NCBI RefSeq assembly: GCF_000785535.1
Contig: NZ_CP007595.1
Location: forward strand, 868,001 to 932,000
Reading direction: 5' to 3'
DNA length: 64,000 nt
Origin: Arthrobacter sp. PAMC 25486
Lineage (GTDB): Bacteria; Actinomycetota; Actinomycetes; Actinomycetales; Micrococcaceae
Under the pieces are notes generated by a model, which saw nothing but the letters and a program-made list of their open reading frames with translations, had not been told where the DNA came from and made no database searches. Below, piece after piece: positions 20,353 through 30,171 of the stretch. A program made the position numbers and the translations under genes. Numbering within the stretch: the first letter of the stretch is position 1; the number at the start of each line of letters is the position of its first letter.

Positions 20353-20369
20353 CCGGAATATATTTCCGG
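20353..20369. promoter_or_regulatory. Palindromic element upstream of phoH
   Basis: CCGGAA and TTCCGG at 20353-20358 and 20364-20369 flank an AT-only centre. It is immediately followed by GAATTCC. The position before phoH fits an operator or the edge of the promoter; no regulator can be named. Confidence 0.35.
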
Positions 20370-20735
20370 AATTCCAGTAATGCTGTGTTCCATAAATTCT
20401 AGTGCACTCCTTCACCGGCGGGACCCATATACCGGTTAAGCCGTCAGCGCATCTTTGGCCCATCCTGTGACACAAGTGTTTCGATACGGTTTCAGTTCAT
20501 TGCCAACAGCACATTTTCGCAGCATTCGGGCCTGTGGCTGTGCCAAGCTAGAGGTGTTCGAAAGTCTTGTGGGGATACTGATGAACGCCACCTGACCATC
20601 GGCAAACGCAGAGAGCTGCGGCCGGCTGAACGAAGACCAGATGAGCGAGAGCCCCACCCCATGCCTGCTTTCTCCCCCGCACCGTCAAGACGGCACGCCG
20701 TCTGCGCTGATGTGAGCCGTCGGGAGCGCCGCACC
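20370..20735. other. Intergenic region between phoH and the GerMN lipoprotein gene
   Basis: About 370 bases between divergent genes. GATACT at 20574-20579 could be a -10 box for the rightward gene. No convincing frame, RNA gene or strong hairpin is seen. Confidence 0.5.
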
Positions 20736-21668
20736 GTGGAACGCCTGCGCATGGTTGACCGTTTCGCGATCCTTGGCCTTTCCCTGTCGCTGGCACTTGC
20801 CGGCTGCACCTCGGACGGCACAGGCGAGGGCGATGCGACCATGCCAGCCAGTTCCACCACATCCTCTTCTGCCTTGGTTACCGATGCCCCGCTCGAGACT
20901 GCCACCGCCTCACAGACGTTGCCCGTGTACTGGCTGGGACGCAGCAATGACGATGTGTTCCTGTACCGCGAATTTTTTCCGTCGAAGTCGACCGACGATC
21001 CCATGGTGGCTGCCCTGCGCACCATGATGAGCAGCAAGCCCAACGATCCTGACTACTTCTCATTGTGGAACAGCCCCTCACGCCTGGGTGCCTCAATTTC
21101 CGCCAAAAATGTGATCACGGTTGATGTTTCAGCGGACGCGTTCGGCCAGAAGGTGGATGAGGGTATTGCCAAGCGGTCCATCGCCCAACTGGTGTATACG
21201 GCGACGGCGGCAGCTGCCATGGCCGGTCTCGTCGACACCAGCTCCTCCATCCAGGTTTCGGTGCTGGTGGACGGGCACACAGGCTACGACGCCTTTGGCC
21301 ACGTATCCTTGGACAAGCCTTTGACCCGCGACGCTTCTCTCGTGGCCCCCGTGTGGATCATCGATCCCTCCAACGACGCCACATACAAAACTCTGCCGTT
21401 GAAGGTTGAGGGGCAGGGCATCTCCCCCACCGGAAATCTGAGCTGGTCGCTGGCCAAGGTCAGCAATGACACGGTCGGTGAGGAATACCTGAATGGAACT
21501 GTGGCCATTCCGGAGGGTCCCAATGAGTTGGGCAACTTTAGTTTTTCGCTGATCCCGCCGCCTGGTGCCTATCAGCTCTCGGTGTTCCTTGACGATCCCC
21601 AGGCACCCGGCAAGAGGTTGGGCGTGGACACCAAAATGGTCAGGATTGCCGGACAGAACGTTAAATAG
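20736..21668 (+). CDS. GerMN/Gmad2-domain lipoprotein
   Basis: Probable secreted lipoprotein. From the GTG at 20736 (GGGAG 9 bases before; an ATG at 20751 is the alternative) the protein is 310 residues, with a signal peptide ending in the lipobox LAGC, a Thr/Ser-rich linker, a GerMN domain (LPVYWLGRS ... VTVDVSADAF-type strands, QLVYTATA), and a C-terminal immunoglobulin-like Gmad2 domain (WIIDPSNDATYKTLPLKVEG ... SFSLIPPPGAYQLSVF). These domains were named from spore germination proteins, but are common in non-sporing actinobacteria as cell-envelope lipoproteins. It lies on the opposite strand inside an otherwise leftward gene line. Confidence 0.82.
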   Translation: MERLRMVDRFAILGLSLSLALAGCTSDGTGEGDATMPASSTTSSSALVTDAPLETATASQTLPVYWLGRSNDDVFLYREFFPSKSTDDPMVAALRTMMSSKPNDPDYFSLWNSPSRLGASISAKNVITVDVSADAFGQKVDEGIAKRSIAQLVYTATAAAAMAGLVDTSSSIQVSVLVDGHTGYDAFGHVSLDKPLTRDASLVAPVWIIDPSNDATYKTLPLKVEGQGISPTGNLSWSLAKVSNDTVGEEYLNGTVAIPEGPNELGNFSFSLIPPPGAYQLSVFLDDPQAPGKRLGVDTKMVRIAGQNVK

Positions 21669-21695
21669 TCCGGCTGCCGGGACTGTTTAACGTGC

Positions 21696-22466
21696 TTACC
21701 AGCGGCCCAGCTGTTGGCTGAGAAGTACGACGGCGGCCGGTCCGGCGGTCGATGAGCGCAGGACATGGTGGCCCAGCAGGGCGGTCTTGGCGCCGGCTGC
21801 CGTGAACGCGGCAACTTCCGCTGCGCTCATGCCGCCTTCCGGACCCACGATCAACAGCACCGTGCCGGGCGCAGCATCCGCCGCCCGGGAGTCCTGCCAG
21901 TGGCGTGCCACCTCGGCCACCGGGTCGGTGGCATCTTCATGCAAAATCAAGGCCAGCCCGGCTGCGGCTATCTGCTCGCACACCCCTGCCGTCCCCACGA
22001 GGGCCCCGACCGTGGGAACCGTTGCCCGGCGCGCCTGTTTGGCGGCGGCAGTCACCACCTGGCGCCACTTTTCGGGGCCCTTCACGGTCTTGTCCAGCTT
22101 CCAGCGCACAATGGAGCGTTCAGCCTGCCACGGCAGCACCGCGTCAATGCCCAGTTCGGTGGCTGTCTCAATGGCCAGCTCGTCCCTGTCCCCCTTGGCC
22201 AGTGCCTGGATCAAGGTGAAGGTGATGGCCGGTGCAGGCTCCTGGAGCACCGTCTGGACGGCCACCGTCAGCGAACCCTTTTCAGCGTGGCTGACGGTGC
22301 AGACCAAACGCAGCCCTCCGCCGTCGCACACGTCAACCGGCTCACCCGCGGCGAGCCGCTTGACGGTGGTGGCATGGCGCCCTTCGGCCCCGTCGAGGGT
22401 AAAGACGGCACCGGGGACGAGTCCGGCCAGCGCCGCGGAGCCGGCGTAAAAGACTGGGTTGCTCAT
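21696..22466 (-). CDS. rsmE: 16S rRNA (uracil-1498-N3)-methyltransferase
   Basis: SPOUT-family methyltransferase that methylates U1498 of 16S rRNA with S-adenosylmethionine. The 256-residue protein has an N-terminal PUA-like domain (HATTVKRL), the KGDRDELAIETATELG segment, and the C-terminal knot with IVGPEGGMSAAE and LGHHVLRSSTA. The last motif is usually LRTETA, so RSSTA is a slight variant. It follows dnaJ after 6 bases, as in many actinobacteria. Confidence 0.94.
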   Translation of the reverse strand: MSNPVFYAGSAALAGLVPGAVFTLDGAEGRHATTVKRLAAGEPVDVCDGGGLRLVCTVSHAEKGSLTVAVQTVLQEPAPAITFTLIQALAKGDRDELAIETATELGIDAVLPWQAERSIVRWKLDKTVKGPEKWRQVVTAAAKQARRATVPTVGALVGTAGVCEQIAAAGLALILHEDATDPVAEVARHWQDSRAADAAPGTVLLIVGPEGGMSAAEVAAFTAAGAKTALLGHHVLRSSTAGPAAVVLLSQQLGRW

Positions 22467-22472
22467 GCGGGC

Positions 22473-23618
22473 CTAGAAGTTGCCGAGCTTGTCACGGAGC
22501 TTGGCGAACATGCCGCCGCTGCTGACAAGTTTGCCTTCCGAGAAGGTTTCCCCACGCAGTGCGGCGAGCTGCTTGAGCAGTTCCTCCTGGGCGGCGTCGG
22601 GCTTGGTGGGCGTTTCCACGTGGATGTGCACCTTCATGTCGCCACGGCCGAATCCGCGCAGGTGCGTCACACCCAGGCCGCGCAGGTTGATGACCTCACC
22701 GGCCTGGGTGCCGGGCTTGATGCTGACGGGCTGTTCGCCGTCGAACGTTTCAAAGGTGAGTTCGGTGCCGAGTGCGGCCGCCGTCATGGGCACGCTCAGG
22801 GTGGCGTGCAGGTCGTCGCCCTCGCGCAGGAAGGCGGGGTCGTTGTTGACCTTCATCTCCACGTAGAGGTCACCGGAGGGGCCGCCGGCGGGACCCGCTT
22901 CGCCCTGCCCGGACAGTTGGATGCGGGTGCCTGTGCTCACGCCGGCCGGGACCTTGATGGTCAGTGTGCGGCGGTGGCGGATGCGCCCCTCGCCCATGCA
23001 TTCGTTGCAGGGGTCGATGATCATGGTGCCGAAGCCTTGGCAGGAGTTGCAGGTGGCCAGGGTCATGACGTTGCCCAGGATGGAGCGCATGGGGCGCTGG
23101 ATCTGGCCGCTGCCATGGCAAACGTCACACGTGGTGGGGTGCGTGCCGGGGCGGCAGCAGCTGCCGTCGCAGGTGGGGCACGTGATGGCCGTGTCGATTT
23201 CAAGCTTCTTGTTGACTCCGAACACGGCTTCACGCAATTCCACGCGAACCGTGATCAGTGCGTCCTGGCCGCGCCGGGTGCGTGAGGCCGGGCCGCGGCC
23301 GCCGCCCCCGCCACCGCCGCCACCCCCGCCGAAGAACGTCTCAAAGATGTCCTGGAACGCAAAGCCGTCGCCACCGAAGTTGCTGGCGCCGGCACCGTTG
23401 TCGTTGCCGTTTTCATTGCCGGTGGTGTCGTAGACGCGGCGCTTCTGCGGGTCGGATAGCACCTCATAGGCGTGTGTAACGGCCTTGAAGCGGTCCTGTG
23501 CGTCCGCGGCGTCGTTGACGTCCGGGTGCAGCTTCCGGGCAAGCTTGCGGTAAGCCTTCTTGATTTCCTCGGGAGTGGCGTCGCGTGAAACGCCCAGGGC
23601 GTCGTAATGGTTGCTCAA
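22473..23618 (-). CDS. dnaJ: Molecular chaperone DnaJ
   Basis: Hsp40 co-chaperone of DnaK. It has an N-terminal J domain (HPD in KLHPDVN), a G/F-rich linker with a run of eleven glycines, a zinc-binding domain and a C-terminal substrate-binding region. The start is a TTG at 23618 (GAGAG 8 bases before), giving 381 residues; no ATG or GTG fits. In the zinc domain, three of four CxxCxGxG repeats are standard, but the first reads CPTCDGSC, with Cys where Gly is expected. It lies 37 bases after hrcA in the same operon, so HrcA/CIRCE control is expected. Confidence 0.95.
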   Translation of the reverse strand: MSNHYDALGVSRDATPEEIKKAYRKLARKLHPDVNDAADAQDRFKAVTHAYEVLSDPQKRRVYDTTGNENGNDNGAGASNFGGDGFAFQDIFETFFGGGGGGGGGGGRGPASRTRRGQDALITVRVELREAVFGVNKKLEIDTAITCPTCDGSCCRPGTHPTTCDVCHGSGQIQRPMRSILGNVMTLATCNSCQGFGTMIIDPCNECMGEGRIRHRRTLTIKVPAGVSTGTRIQLSGQGEAGPAGGPSGDLYVEMKVNNDPAFLREGDDLHATLSVPMTAAALGTELTFETFDGEQPVSIKPGTQAGEVINLRGLGVTHLRGFGRGDMKVHIHVETPTKPDAAQEELLKQLAALRGETFSEGKLVSSGGMFAKLRDKLGNF

Positions 23619-23655
23619 AATGTTGCTCTCTTGTAAATAGTGAAACGGCGGCCGT

Positions 23656-24669
23656 TTAGCCGGCCAAGATTCGTGATAGGTATTGTGCCACTGCGCGCAC
23701 GCTTGACATGGTGTTGGGGTAGTCCATACGGGTGGGTCCCACAATGCCCAGCTTGGCCCCCTCGCCGGGTCCGTAGCTGCTGGCCACGACCGATGCCTCG
23801 GCCAATGAATCGTGCGGATTCTCCCTGCCGATGACCACTGCCATACCCAGGGAATCCTGTGCCATGGCCTCCAGGAGGCGCAGCAGCACCACCTGCTCCT
23901 CCAGCGCGTCGAGGACGGGCCCGATGCTCAGCGGGAAATCGTTATTGGAGCGGGCAAGATTTGCGGTACCGGCCATGACGATGCGGTCTTCACGGGCGTT
24001 GCGGGCCAGCAGCGCCAAGCCTTGGGCGAGCCTCGCTGCCGGAGCCTGCTCGGCCGGCGGCACGGACGCTGGAATGCGGGCCACGGCGTCGGCCAGGCTG
24101 ACCACAGCCATGCCGTGAAGGGCGGAGAGGAAGACTTGGCGCAGTGTTGCCAGTTCGGCGTCGTCAAGGTTGACCCCGACGTCAATCACATTTTGTTCAA
24201 CCTTGCCGGAGGCAAGAATCAGCACCACAAGCACCTGTCGGGCTGCCAGGGAGACAAATTCTATGTGCCGCACCACGGCGTCGCCGGAGCGGGGGTATTG
24301 CACAACGGCCACCTGGTGGGTCAGTTGGGCCAAGGCGCGCACCGTGCGTTCCAGGACATCGTCCAAGTCCGTGGAGCCTTCCAGCAGCACCGAGATGGCA
24401 CGTCTCTCAGCGGCCGAGAGCGGCTTGACACTGGAGAGCTGGTCAACGAAGAGACGGTAGCCCTTGTCAGTGGGGATGCGCCCGGAACTGGTGTGCGGGG
24501 CGGTGATGAGCCCTTCTTCTTCCAGCGCGGCCATGTCGTTGCGGATCGTGGCGCTGGAGACGCCCAGGTGGTGCCGTTCCACCAGAGCTTTGGAGCCGAC
24601 AGGTTCACGCGTGTGGACGTAATCTTCAACTATGGCCCGAAGGACTTCCAATTTCCGTGGTTCACTCAT
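23656..24669 (-). CDS. hrcA: Heat-inducible transcription repressor HrcA
   Basis: Repressor of class I heat-shock genes that binds the CIRCE operator and is stabilised by GroEL. From ATG 24669 (AGGAGG 8 bases before) it has 337 residues: an N-terminal winged helix ([39 protein letters not shown]), a middle GAF-like fold, and the C-terminal signature [21 protein letters not shown]. It heads the hrcA-dnaJ-rsmE operon. A CIRCE-like element lies 35 bases upstream, indicating self-regulation. Confidence 0.96.
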   Translation of the reverse strand: MSEPRKLEVLRAIVEDYVHTREPVGSKALVERHHLGVSSATIRNDMAALEEEGLITAPHTSSGRIPTDKGYRLFVDQLSSVKPLSAAERRAISVLLEGSTDLDDVLERTVRALAQLTHQVAVVQYPRSGDAVVRHIEFVSLAARQVLVVLILASGKVEQNVIDVGVNLDDAELATLRQVFLSALHGMAVVSLADAVARIPASVPPAEQAPAARLAQGLALLARNAREDRIVMAGTANLARSNNDFPLSIGPVLDALEEQVVLLRLLEAMAQDSLGMAVVIGRENPHDSLAEASVVASSYGPGEGAKLGIVGPTRMDYPNTMSSVRAVAQYLSRILAG

Positions 24670-24703
24670 GCCTGACACCTCCTATCAATGACGCAGCGCT
24701 ATA

Positions 24704-24730
24704 TTGGCACTCTACCCAATCAACTGCTAA
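24704..24730. promoter_or_regulatory. CIRCE-like HrcA operator
   Basis: On the minus strand the element reads TTAGCAGTT - 9 bases - GAGTGCCAA. It matches the CIRCE consensus TTAGCACTC-N9-GAGTGCTAA at 15 of 18 arm positions, with the exact 9-base spacer. TATAGC next to it may be the -10 box of hrcA. Confidence 0.8.
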
Positions 24731-24873
24731 GTCTAATACTTTTTGCGCCGACCCTCCTGAGCGGCCCATGGCGCGGGATGCACGGCCCGATGCCACTTCA
24801 CCGGTTAGCATGGATTTTCACCCTGCAGCGTTCGCCAAGAGCGTTGCGCCGACGAGCAAGAGTCAGGTTTTTA

Positions 24874-25722
24874 GTGCAATTCAACCAGTGGGGCCCCCAG
24901 GATCTCAGCGCACCGGCAGCCCGGGTGCTGCCCAAGGTGGAGGCGCGTGCCGGCCTCGTGGTGGAGGACGTCGCAACCGGGTGGGTTGGCGCCGTCGTGC
25001 GGCTGGAAAAAACCGGTGGCATGCACATAGTGGAGCTGGCGGACCGGCGGGAGAAAATCCGTGCCTTCCCGCTCGGCTTCGGCTTTCTGCTCGAGGGCGA
25101 GCCGGTGGAGCTGATTGCTCCGGTGAAGGTTGCCGCAGCGCAAACACTGCGCACCGCCTCCGGCTCGGTGAAAGTAGCCGACACCCGCGCCAAAGTGGCC
25201 AAGGCGAGCCGCATCTGGGTAGAGGGAAAGCACGACGCCGAGCTCGTGGAGAAGGTCTGGGGTGATGACCTGCGGGTGGAAGGGATCGTGGTGGAGCCGC
25301 TGCGCGGGATCGACGACCTGTCCGCCGCCGTGGCCGCGTTCTCCCCCGGACCCACACGGCGGCTGGGCATCCTGGTGGACCACCTGGTGCCGGGCTCCAA
25401 GGAATCACGCATTGTGAGCAAGCTCATGGCGACGCCCGGGTTGAGCCGGAATGTGCTGGTGGTGGGGCACCCCTATGTTGATGTGTGGCAGGCCATCAAG
25501 CCGTCCACCCTGGGCATCCCGGCCTGGCCCGTTATCCCGCGAACAATGGAGTGGAAGCTGGGAATCCTCAAGGCCTTCGGTTGGCCCCACACGACCCCCG
25601 AGGATGTGGGGCTCGGCTGGCAGCGGCTGTTGTCCCGGGTCGATTCCTATGCCGATCTGGAGCCGTCCCTGCTGGGGCGGGTTGAGGAAGTCATAGATTT
25701 CCTCACGGCACCAGTATCCTAG
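24874..25722 (+). CDS. DUF3097 family protein
   Basis: Actinobacterial protein of unknown function. GTG at 24874 gives 282 residues, the usual family length, starting near the conserved QWGPQDLSAP. A longer frame to 24688 would run through the CIRCE region and has no homology. Features seen: VVEDVATGWVGAVVR, a Toprim-like Glu motif WVEGKHDAELVEKVWG, a second acidic motif GILVDHLVPGSKES, and HPYVDVWQAIKP. The two acidic motifs suggest a Toprim-type metal-binding nuclease or primase fold; this is inference. It is divergent from hrcA. Confidence 0.85.
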   Translation: MQFNQWGPQDLSAPAARVLPKVEARAGLVVEDVATGWVGAVVRLEKTGGMHIVELADRREKIRAFPLGFGFLLEGEPVELIAPVKVAAAQTLRTASGSVKVADTRAKVAKASRIWVEGKHDAELVEKVWGDDLRVEGIVVEPLRGIDDLSAAVAAFSPGPTRRLGILVDHLVPGSKESRIVSKLMATPGLSRNVLVVGHPYVDVWQAIKPSTLGIPAWPVIPRTMEWKLGILKAFGWPHTTPEDVGLGWQRLLSRVDSYADLEPSLLGRVEEVIDFLTAPVS

Positions 25723-25788
25723 GGAGAGTGGCCGGAGCAATTTCGGGCCAATCTTTTTCTTGTGGAGCACGTTGAAAGGCCCATCATT

Positions 25789-26181
25789 GTGAGTCACCCG
25801 GCAACCCAGACCGATGGAGCGCCCCAACCGCCGCTCACCCCGTCAGAAGACAAGCAATGGGCATTCCTGTCCCACTGCGGCGGTATTCTGGGCTGCGTTC
25901 CGTCATACTTCATCCGTAAATATGTGGCACCGCGCGGCCGGTTTACCGCTCAGGAATCACTCGAGGCACTGAACTTCACCCTGCCACCCACGCTGCTGGC
26001 CGCGGCACTGAACGTGCTGGCACTGGTGTTCGTGTTCTTCAACCCGCAAATCGCCACTATTTTTTCGATGCTGGCCCTGCTGGTGTGGATCTTCCTGACA
26101 GTTTTCTCGGTCATCGGCGCCGTGCAGGTCAACAAGGGCCAGCCGTTTCGCTACGCCCTGAACCTGCGCTGGCTCAAGTAA
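25789..26181 (+). CDS. DUF4870 membrane protein
   Basis: Small integral membrane protein of unknown function. GTG at 25789 with GAAAGG 9 bases before gives 130 residues; an in-frame GTG at 25762 is an alternative. A Pro-rich start is followed by the DUF4870 pattern: SEDKQWAFLSHCGGILGCVPSYFIRKYV, then FTAQESLEALNF, then two hydrophobic helices and a VQVNKGQPFRYALNLRW end. It may share a transcript with DUF3097 66 bases upstream. A strong terminator follows. Confidence 0.85.
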   Translation: MSHPATQTDGAPQPPLTPSEDKQWAFLSHCGGILGCVPSYFIRKYVAPRGRFTAQESLEALNFTLPPTLLAAALNVLALVFVFFNPQIATIFSMLALLVWIFLTVFSVIGAVQVNKGQPFRYALNLRWLK

Positions 26182-26194
26182 CGCCCGCGCTCTA

Positions 26195-26272
26195 AACAAC
26201 TGACCCTCCCCGCCGGTGGGGTTCCCTGGCCGAGGTACGAGGTTAGGGTGCCGGCGGGGAGGGTCAGTTGTT
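26195..26272. terminator. Bidirectional terminator with perfect 22-bp arms
   Basis: The 22-base arm at 26195-26216 is exactly complementary to 26251-26272, with a 34-base loop. It lies between DUF4870 (+) and hemW (-), both of which end here. Confidence 0.75.
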
Positions 26273-26286
26273 CGTTCAGGTGAGGA

Positions 26287-27519
26287 TCAGTCCACCAGGA
26301 GGGCGCGGGTTACCGCGTCGCCCAGGAGCCGGCCCTTCAGGGTCAGCACCAAGGTGCCGGCAAAGGCCTTGACCGGGTCAACGAGTTCTTGGGCGATGAG
26401 CCCGGCAACGGCTTTTCGTGCCGCAGGTGACAGGGTGCTGGTCGCCAGGCCTTCTGAGAGTCGGGACGTGAGCATGATGCGTTCAAGTTCCCGCGTGTCG
26501 GCATCGAGGGTTTCGCGGCCCGCGGCAGGCGATTCGCCCTTGTCCAGTCGGTTGGCGTAGGCAGTTGGGTGCTTGACGTTCCACCAGCGCACGCCGCCCA
26601 TGTGCGAGTGTGCCCCGGGTCCGATCCCCCACCAATCGTCCCCGCGCCAGTACGCAAGGTTGTGCTGGCAGGCGTCCTCGGGGGTGCGTGCCCAGTTGCT
26701 GACCTCGTACCAGGACAGTCCCGCCGCTTGGAAGAGTGCGTCGGCGAGCTCGTATTTGGCGGCATGGTCGTCGTCGTCAATGTTGGGCACCTGCCCGCGA
26801 CGGATTTGCGCCGCCAGTTTGGTGCCCTCTTCAACAATCAGCGAGTATGCGGAAATGTGGTCGGGTTCGTAGCTCAGGGCCGTGCGCACCGATGTTTCCC
26901 AGTCGGCAAAGCTCTCCCCCGGCGTGCCGTAAATCAGATCGACGCTCACCTTCAGGCCGACCTCACGCGCCCAGGCAACCGCCTGCGGCACCTTTTCGGG
27001 GTTGTGGGTGCGGTCCAGCACCTTCAGGACGTGCGGCACGGCCGACTGCATGCCAAAGGACACACGGGTGAAACCGCCGTCGAACAGCTCCTGCAGCGAC
27101 TCCTTGGTGACGGAGTCGGGGTTGGCCTCTGTGGTGACTTCTGCGCCTGGTTCAAGGCCCCACTGTTCGACGGCGGATCCCAGGATGCGGGTGAGGTCAC
27201 TGGCAGGCAAAAGGGTTGGGGTGCCTCCGCCAAAGAACACTGTGCTCAGCTTGCGCTCCGGGAGTCCGGAGGCAACCATGGCGCGGGCGGCAAATTCCAC
27301 CTCTCGCACAGCCGTTTCGGCGTAGGCGGCCTGGGAGGCGCCGCCACCCAGTTCGGTGGCCGTGTAGGTGTTGAAGTCGCAGTAGCCGCAGCGCACGGCA
27401 CAAAACGGGATGTGCGCGTACAGGCTGAACTTGCGTTCGGCAGCGCCGACGGCGGCCTGCGCGGGCAGGACACCGTCGGCCGGAGCCGGGTCCCCGAGGG
27501 GCAAAACGCTGGGGGTCAC
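26287..27519 (-). CDS. hemW: Radical SAM haem chaperone HemW-type protein
   Basis: Radical SAM protein related to coproporphyrinogen III oxidase HemN; HemW acts as a haem-binding chaperone, not as the oxidase. The 410 residues include the cluster motif C40-x3-C44-x2-C47 ([15 protein letters not shown]), [34 protein letters not shown], and a HemN_C domain with GIGPGAHSH. The GTG start overlaps the lepA stop by 4 bases (GTGA), a tight operon pair. Confidence 0.92.
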   Translation of the reverse strand: MTPSVLPLGDPAPADGVLPAQAAVGAAERKFSLYAHIPFCAVRCGYCDFNTYTATELGGGASQAAYAETAVREVEFAARAMVASGLPERKLSTVFFGGGTPTLLPASDLTRILGSAVEQWGLEPGAEVTTEANPDSVTKESLQELFDGGFTRVSFGMQSAVPHVLKVLDRTHNPEKVPQAVAWAREVGLKVSVDLIYGTPGESFADWETSVRTALSYEPDHISAYSLIVEEGTKLAAQIRRGQVPNIDDDDHAAKYELADALFQAAGLSWYEVSNWARTPEDACQHNLAYWRGDDWWGIGPGAHSHMGGVRWWNVKHPTAYANRLDKGESPAAGRETLDADTRELERIMLTSRLSEGLATSTLSPAARKAVAGLIAQELVDPVKAFAGTLVLTLKGRLLGDAVTRALLVD

Positions 27520-29372
27520 TTCTTTGACTTGTCCTTTGCCGGCTCTTCAGAGGACAGTGCAGCGATGAAGGCTTCCTGGGGGACCTCCACGCGGCCCACC
27601 ATCTTCATACGCTTCTTGCCTTCCTTCTGCTTCTCCAGCAGCTTGCGCTTACGGGAGATGTCACCGCCGTAGCACTTGGCCAGGACGTCCTTGCGGATGG
27701 CACGGATGTTCTCGCGGGCGATGATCCGGGCACCAATGGCCGCCTGGATGGGCACCTCGAACTGCTGGCGCGGAATGAGCTCGCGCAGCTTGCCCGTCAT
27801 CATGACACCGTAGGCGTAGGCCTTGTCGCGGTGTGTGATGGCGCTGAACGCATCAACCTGCTCGCCCTGGAGCATGATGTCGACCTTGACAAGGTCGGCG
27901 ACCTGATCGCCGTCGGCCTTCCAATCGAGGGAGCCGTAGCCGCGGGTCTTGGACTTGAGGATGTCGAAGAAGTCGAACACGATCTCGGCCAAGGGCAGGC
28001 GGTAGCGGATCTCCACCCGGTCCTCTGAAAGGTAGTCCATGCCGCCAAGGATGCCGCGTCGGGTCTGGCACAGCTCCATGATGGCGCCGACAAACTCGGT
28101 GGGCGCAAGGATCGTGGCGGCAACCATGGGCTCGCGAACCTCGGCGATTTTGCCCGTGGGGTATTCGCTGGGGTTGGTGACGTGGACGACCTTTTTGTCT
28201 TCCAGCGTCACCTCGTATTCCACGTTGGGGGCTGTGGAGATCAGGTCAAGGTTGTGCTCGCGCTCGAGGCGTTCGCGGGTGATCTCCAGGTGCAGCAGGC
28301 CAAGGAAACCGACACGGAAACCAAAGCCCAAGGCGGCGGAGGTCTCGGGTTCGTAGACCAGTGCGGCGTCGTTGAGCATGAGCTTTTCCAGCGCATCACG
28401 CAGCACCGGGTAATCCGTGCCGTCCAGCGGATACAGGCCGGAGAAAACCATGGGTTTGGCTTCGTGGTAGCCGGCCAGCGCCTCGGCAGCCGGCTTGTGG
28501 AACGTGGTGACGGTGTCGCCCACCTTGGACAGGCGCACGTCCTTCACACCCGTGATCAGGTAGCCCACCTCACCAACGCCGAGGCCCTTGGACGGCTTGG
28601 GCTCCGGGGAGCTGACACCAATTTCCAGAAGCTCGTGCGTGGCGCGGGTGGACATCATCTGAATCTTCTCGCGCGGGCTCAGGCTGCCGTCGATGACACG
28701 GACGTAGGTGACCACGCCTCGGTAGGTGTCGTAGACGGAGTCAAAGATCATGGCGCGGGCAGGAGCGTTCGGGTCGCCCACGGGGGCCGGCAGATCGCGG
28801 ACGATCAAATCCAGCAGCTCTTCAACACCCACGCCTGTCTTGCCCGACACCATCAAGACGTCTTCGGGCCTGCCGCCAATGAGGTTGGCAAGTTCGGCAG
28901 CATACTTTTCCGGCTGCGCGGCCGGCAGGTCGATCTTGTTCAAGACCGGAATGATGGTGAGGTTGTTCTCCATGGCCAGGTACAGGTTGGCCAGGGTCTG
29001 CGCCTCGATGCCCTGTGCGGCGTCGACCAGCAGGATGGCACCCTCACAGGCCGCCAGGGAGCGGGAAACCTCGTAGGTGAAGTCAACGTGGCCCGGGGTG
29101 TCGATCATGTTCAGGCAGTATGAGGTGCCGTCCACCTCCCAGGGAATGCGCACGGCCTGGGACTTGATGGTGATGCCGCGTTCGCGCTCGATGTCCATGC
29201 GGTCAAGGTACTGCGCCTTCATGTCACGCTGCTGAACCACTCCGGTGAGCTGGAGCATCCTATCGGCCAAGGTGGATTTACCGTGGTCGATGTGCGCGAT
29301 GATGCAGAAGTTCCTGATGATCGCCGGATCGGTCTGGGCGGGCACCGGGGCAGTGCGGGCCATGGGTGACAC
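27516..29372 (-). CDS. lepA: Elongation factor 4 (back-translocase)
   Basis: Ribosomal GTPase EF4/LepA. The 618-residue protein has G1 [14 protein letters not shown]2 [13 protein letters not shown]3 DTPGHVDF, G4 NKIDLPAA, domain II, the EF-G-like domains, and the LepA-specific C-terminus ([31 protein letters not shown]). The start is GTG at 29372 with AAGGAA about 6 bases before; an ATG 9 bases further in is the alternative. It is divergent from the PemK-like gene. Confidence 0.97.
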   Translation of the reverse strand: MSPMARTAPVPAQTDPAIIRNFCIIAHIDHGKSTLADRMLQLTGVVQQRDMKAQYLDRMDIERERGITIKSQAVRIPWEVDGTSYCLNMIDTPGHVDFTYEVSRSLAACEGAILLVDAAQGIEAQTLANLYLAMENNLTIIPVLNKIDLPAAQPEKYAAELANLIGGRPEDVLMVSGKTGVGVEELLDLIVRDLPAPVGDPNAPARAMIFDSVYDTYRGVVTYVRVIDGSLSPREKIQMMSTRATHELLEIGVSSPEPKPSKGLGVGEVGYLITGVKDVRLSKVGDTVTTFHKPAAEALAGYHEAKPMVFSGLYPLDGTDYPVLRDALEKLMLNDAALVYEPETSAALGFGFRVGFLGLLHLEITRERLEREHNLDLISTAPNVEYEVTLEDKKVVHVTNPSEYPTGKIAEVREPMVAATILAPTEFVGAIMELCQTRRGILGGMDYLSEDRVEIRYRLPLAEIVFDFFDILKSKTRGYGSLDWKADGDQVADLVKVDIMLQGEQVDAFSAITHRDKAYAYGVMMTGKLRELIPRQQFEVPIQAAIGARIIARENIRAIRKDVLAKCYGGDISRKRKLLEKQKEGKKRMKMVGRVEVPQEAFIAALSSEEPAKDKSKK

Positions 29373-29532
29373 TAGGGTTCCTTACTGTTGCATGGACGCA
29401 GGGATAGCGGTTGAGTCACCGAACCGTGCAGGGTTGTGGCCGCGCGTTGCACGCCGGACACTCATTGCCATCAAGTCTCCCACGAATAAGCGCCCGGTAG
29501 AGAACCGACAGGCATTGGATACGCTTGGAAAC

Positions 29533-30135
29533 ATGGCCTCAACATCCCAACGCATCTTCAAGCTTGTCCGCTCCATTGCCGGAGCCCTGTTTAACCCCGG
29601 AAAATCGACCGGAACAGCGACGGCTCCGCCCCAGCGCAGGCCCGCCACCCGTCCCGGTCCCAAGACCAGCGCAAGGGACCGGTCCCACCCGGCTCCGCGT
29701 CCGGTGTCGAACATTCCTGCCGAGGGCCTCAGCGCACCCTATCCCGGCGACTTCCACGGCCGCGCCACGGTCACCTACTCCCCGCAGCTCGACGGTGACG
29801 CGGACCCGGGTGAAGTGGTGTGGACGTGGGTGCCGTATGAGGAGGACTACAGCCAGGGCAAGGACCGTCCGGTCCTGGTGGTGGGCAAGGCAGGGAAATA
29901 CCTGTTGGCGTTGATGATGACCACCAAGGATCACAGCAGTGACCGCCGCGGCGACAATGACTACATCGACATTGGGCCGGGTTCGTGGGACAGCCAGGGG
30001 CGGGACAGCGAAGTGAAGCTGGACCGGATTCTACAGATCTCCCCCCACGACATGCGACGCGAAGGGGCCATCCTCGACAAGGCACGGTTTTCCTCCGTTG
30101 CTGCCGGCCTGCGGCAACGGCACGGCTGGAAGTAG
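29533..30135 (+). CDS. PemK/MazF-family protein with N-terminal extension
   Basis: The C-terminal about 125 residues match the PemK/MazF fold: GEVVWTWVPYEED, KDRPVLVVGK, LLALMMTTKDHS, and a KLDRILQIS strand near the end. The first about 70 residues are a basic Pro/Arg/Thr-rich extension. ATG 29533 gives 200 residues, longer than a classic MazF (about 110-120). No antitoxin frame is seen next to it: lepA is upstream and divergent, rpsT downstream. It may be a housekeeping relative rather than a toxin. Catalytic function is not proven. Confidence 0.8.
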   Translation: MASTSQRIFKLVRSIAGALFNPGKSTGTATAPPQRRPATRPGPKTSARDRSHPAPRPVSNIPAEGLSAPYPGDFHGRATVTYSPQLDGDADPGEVVWTWVPYEEDYSQGKDRPVLVVGKAGKYLLALMMTTKDHSSDRRGDNDYIDIGPGSWDSQGRDSEVKLDRILQISPHDMRREGAILDKARFSSVAAGLRQRHGWK

Positions 30136-30171
30136 CCAGGCGGCCGAGTCCCGCGCGGGGCGCAACTCTGA

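Noticed and set aside
21765..23285. 506-codon rightward open frame opposite rsmE and dnaJ
   Set aside because: Spans two well-supported genes on the other strand; sequence is low-complexity Gly/Ala/His typical of shadow frames.
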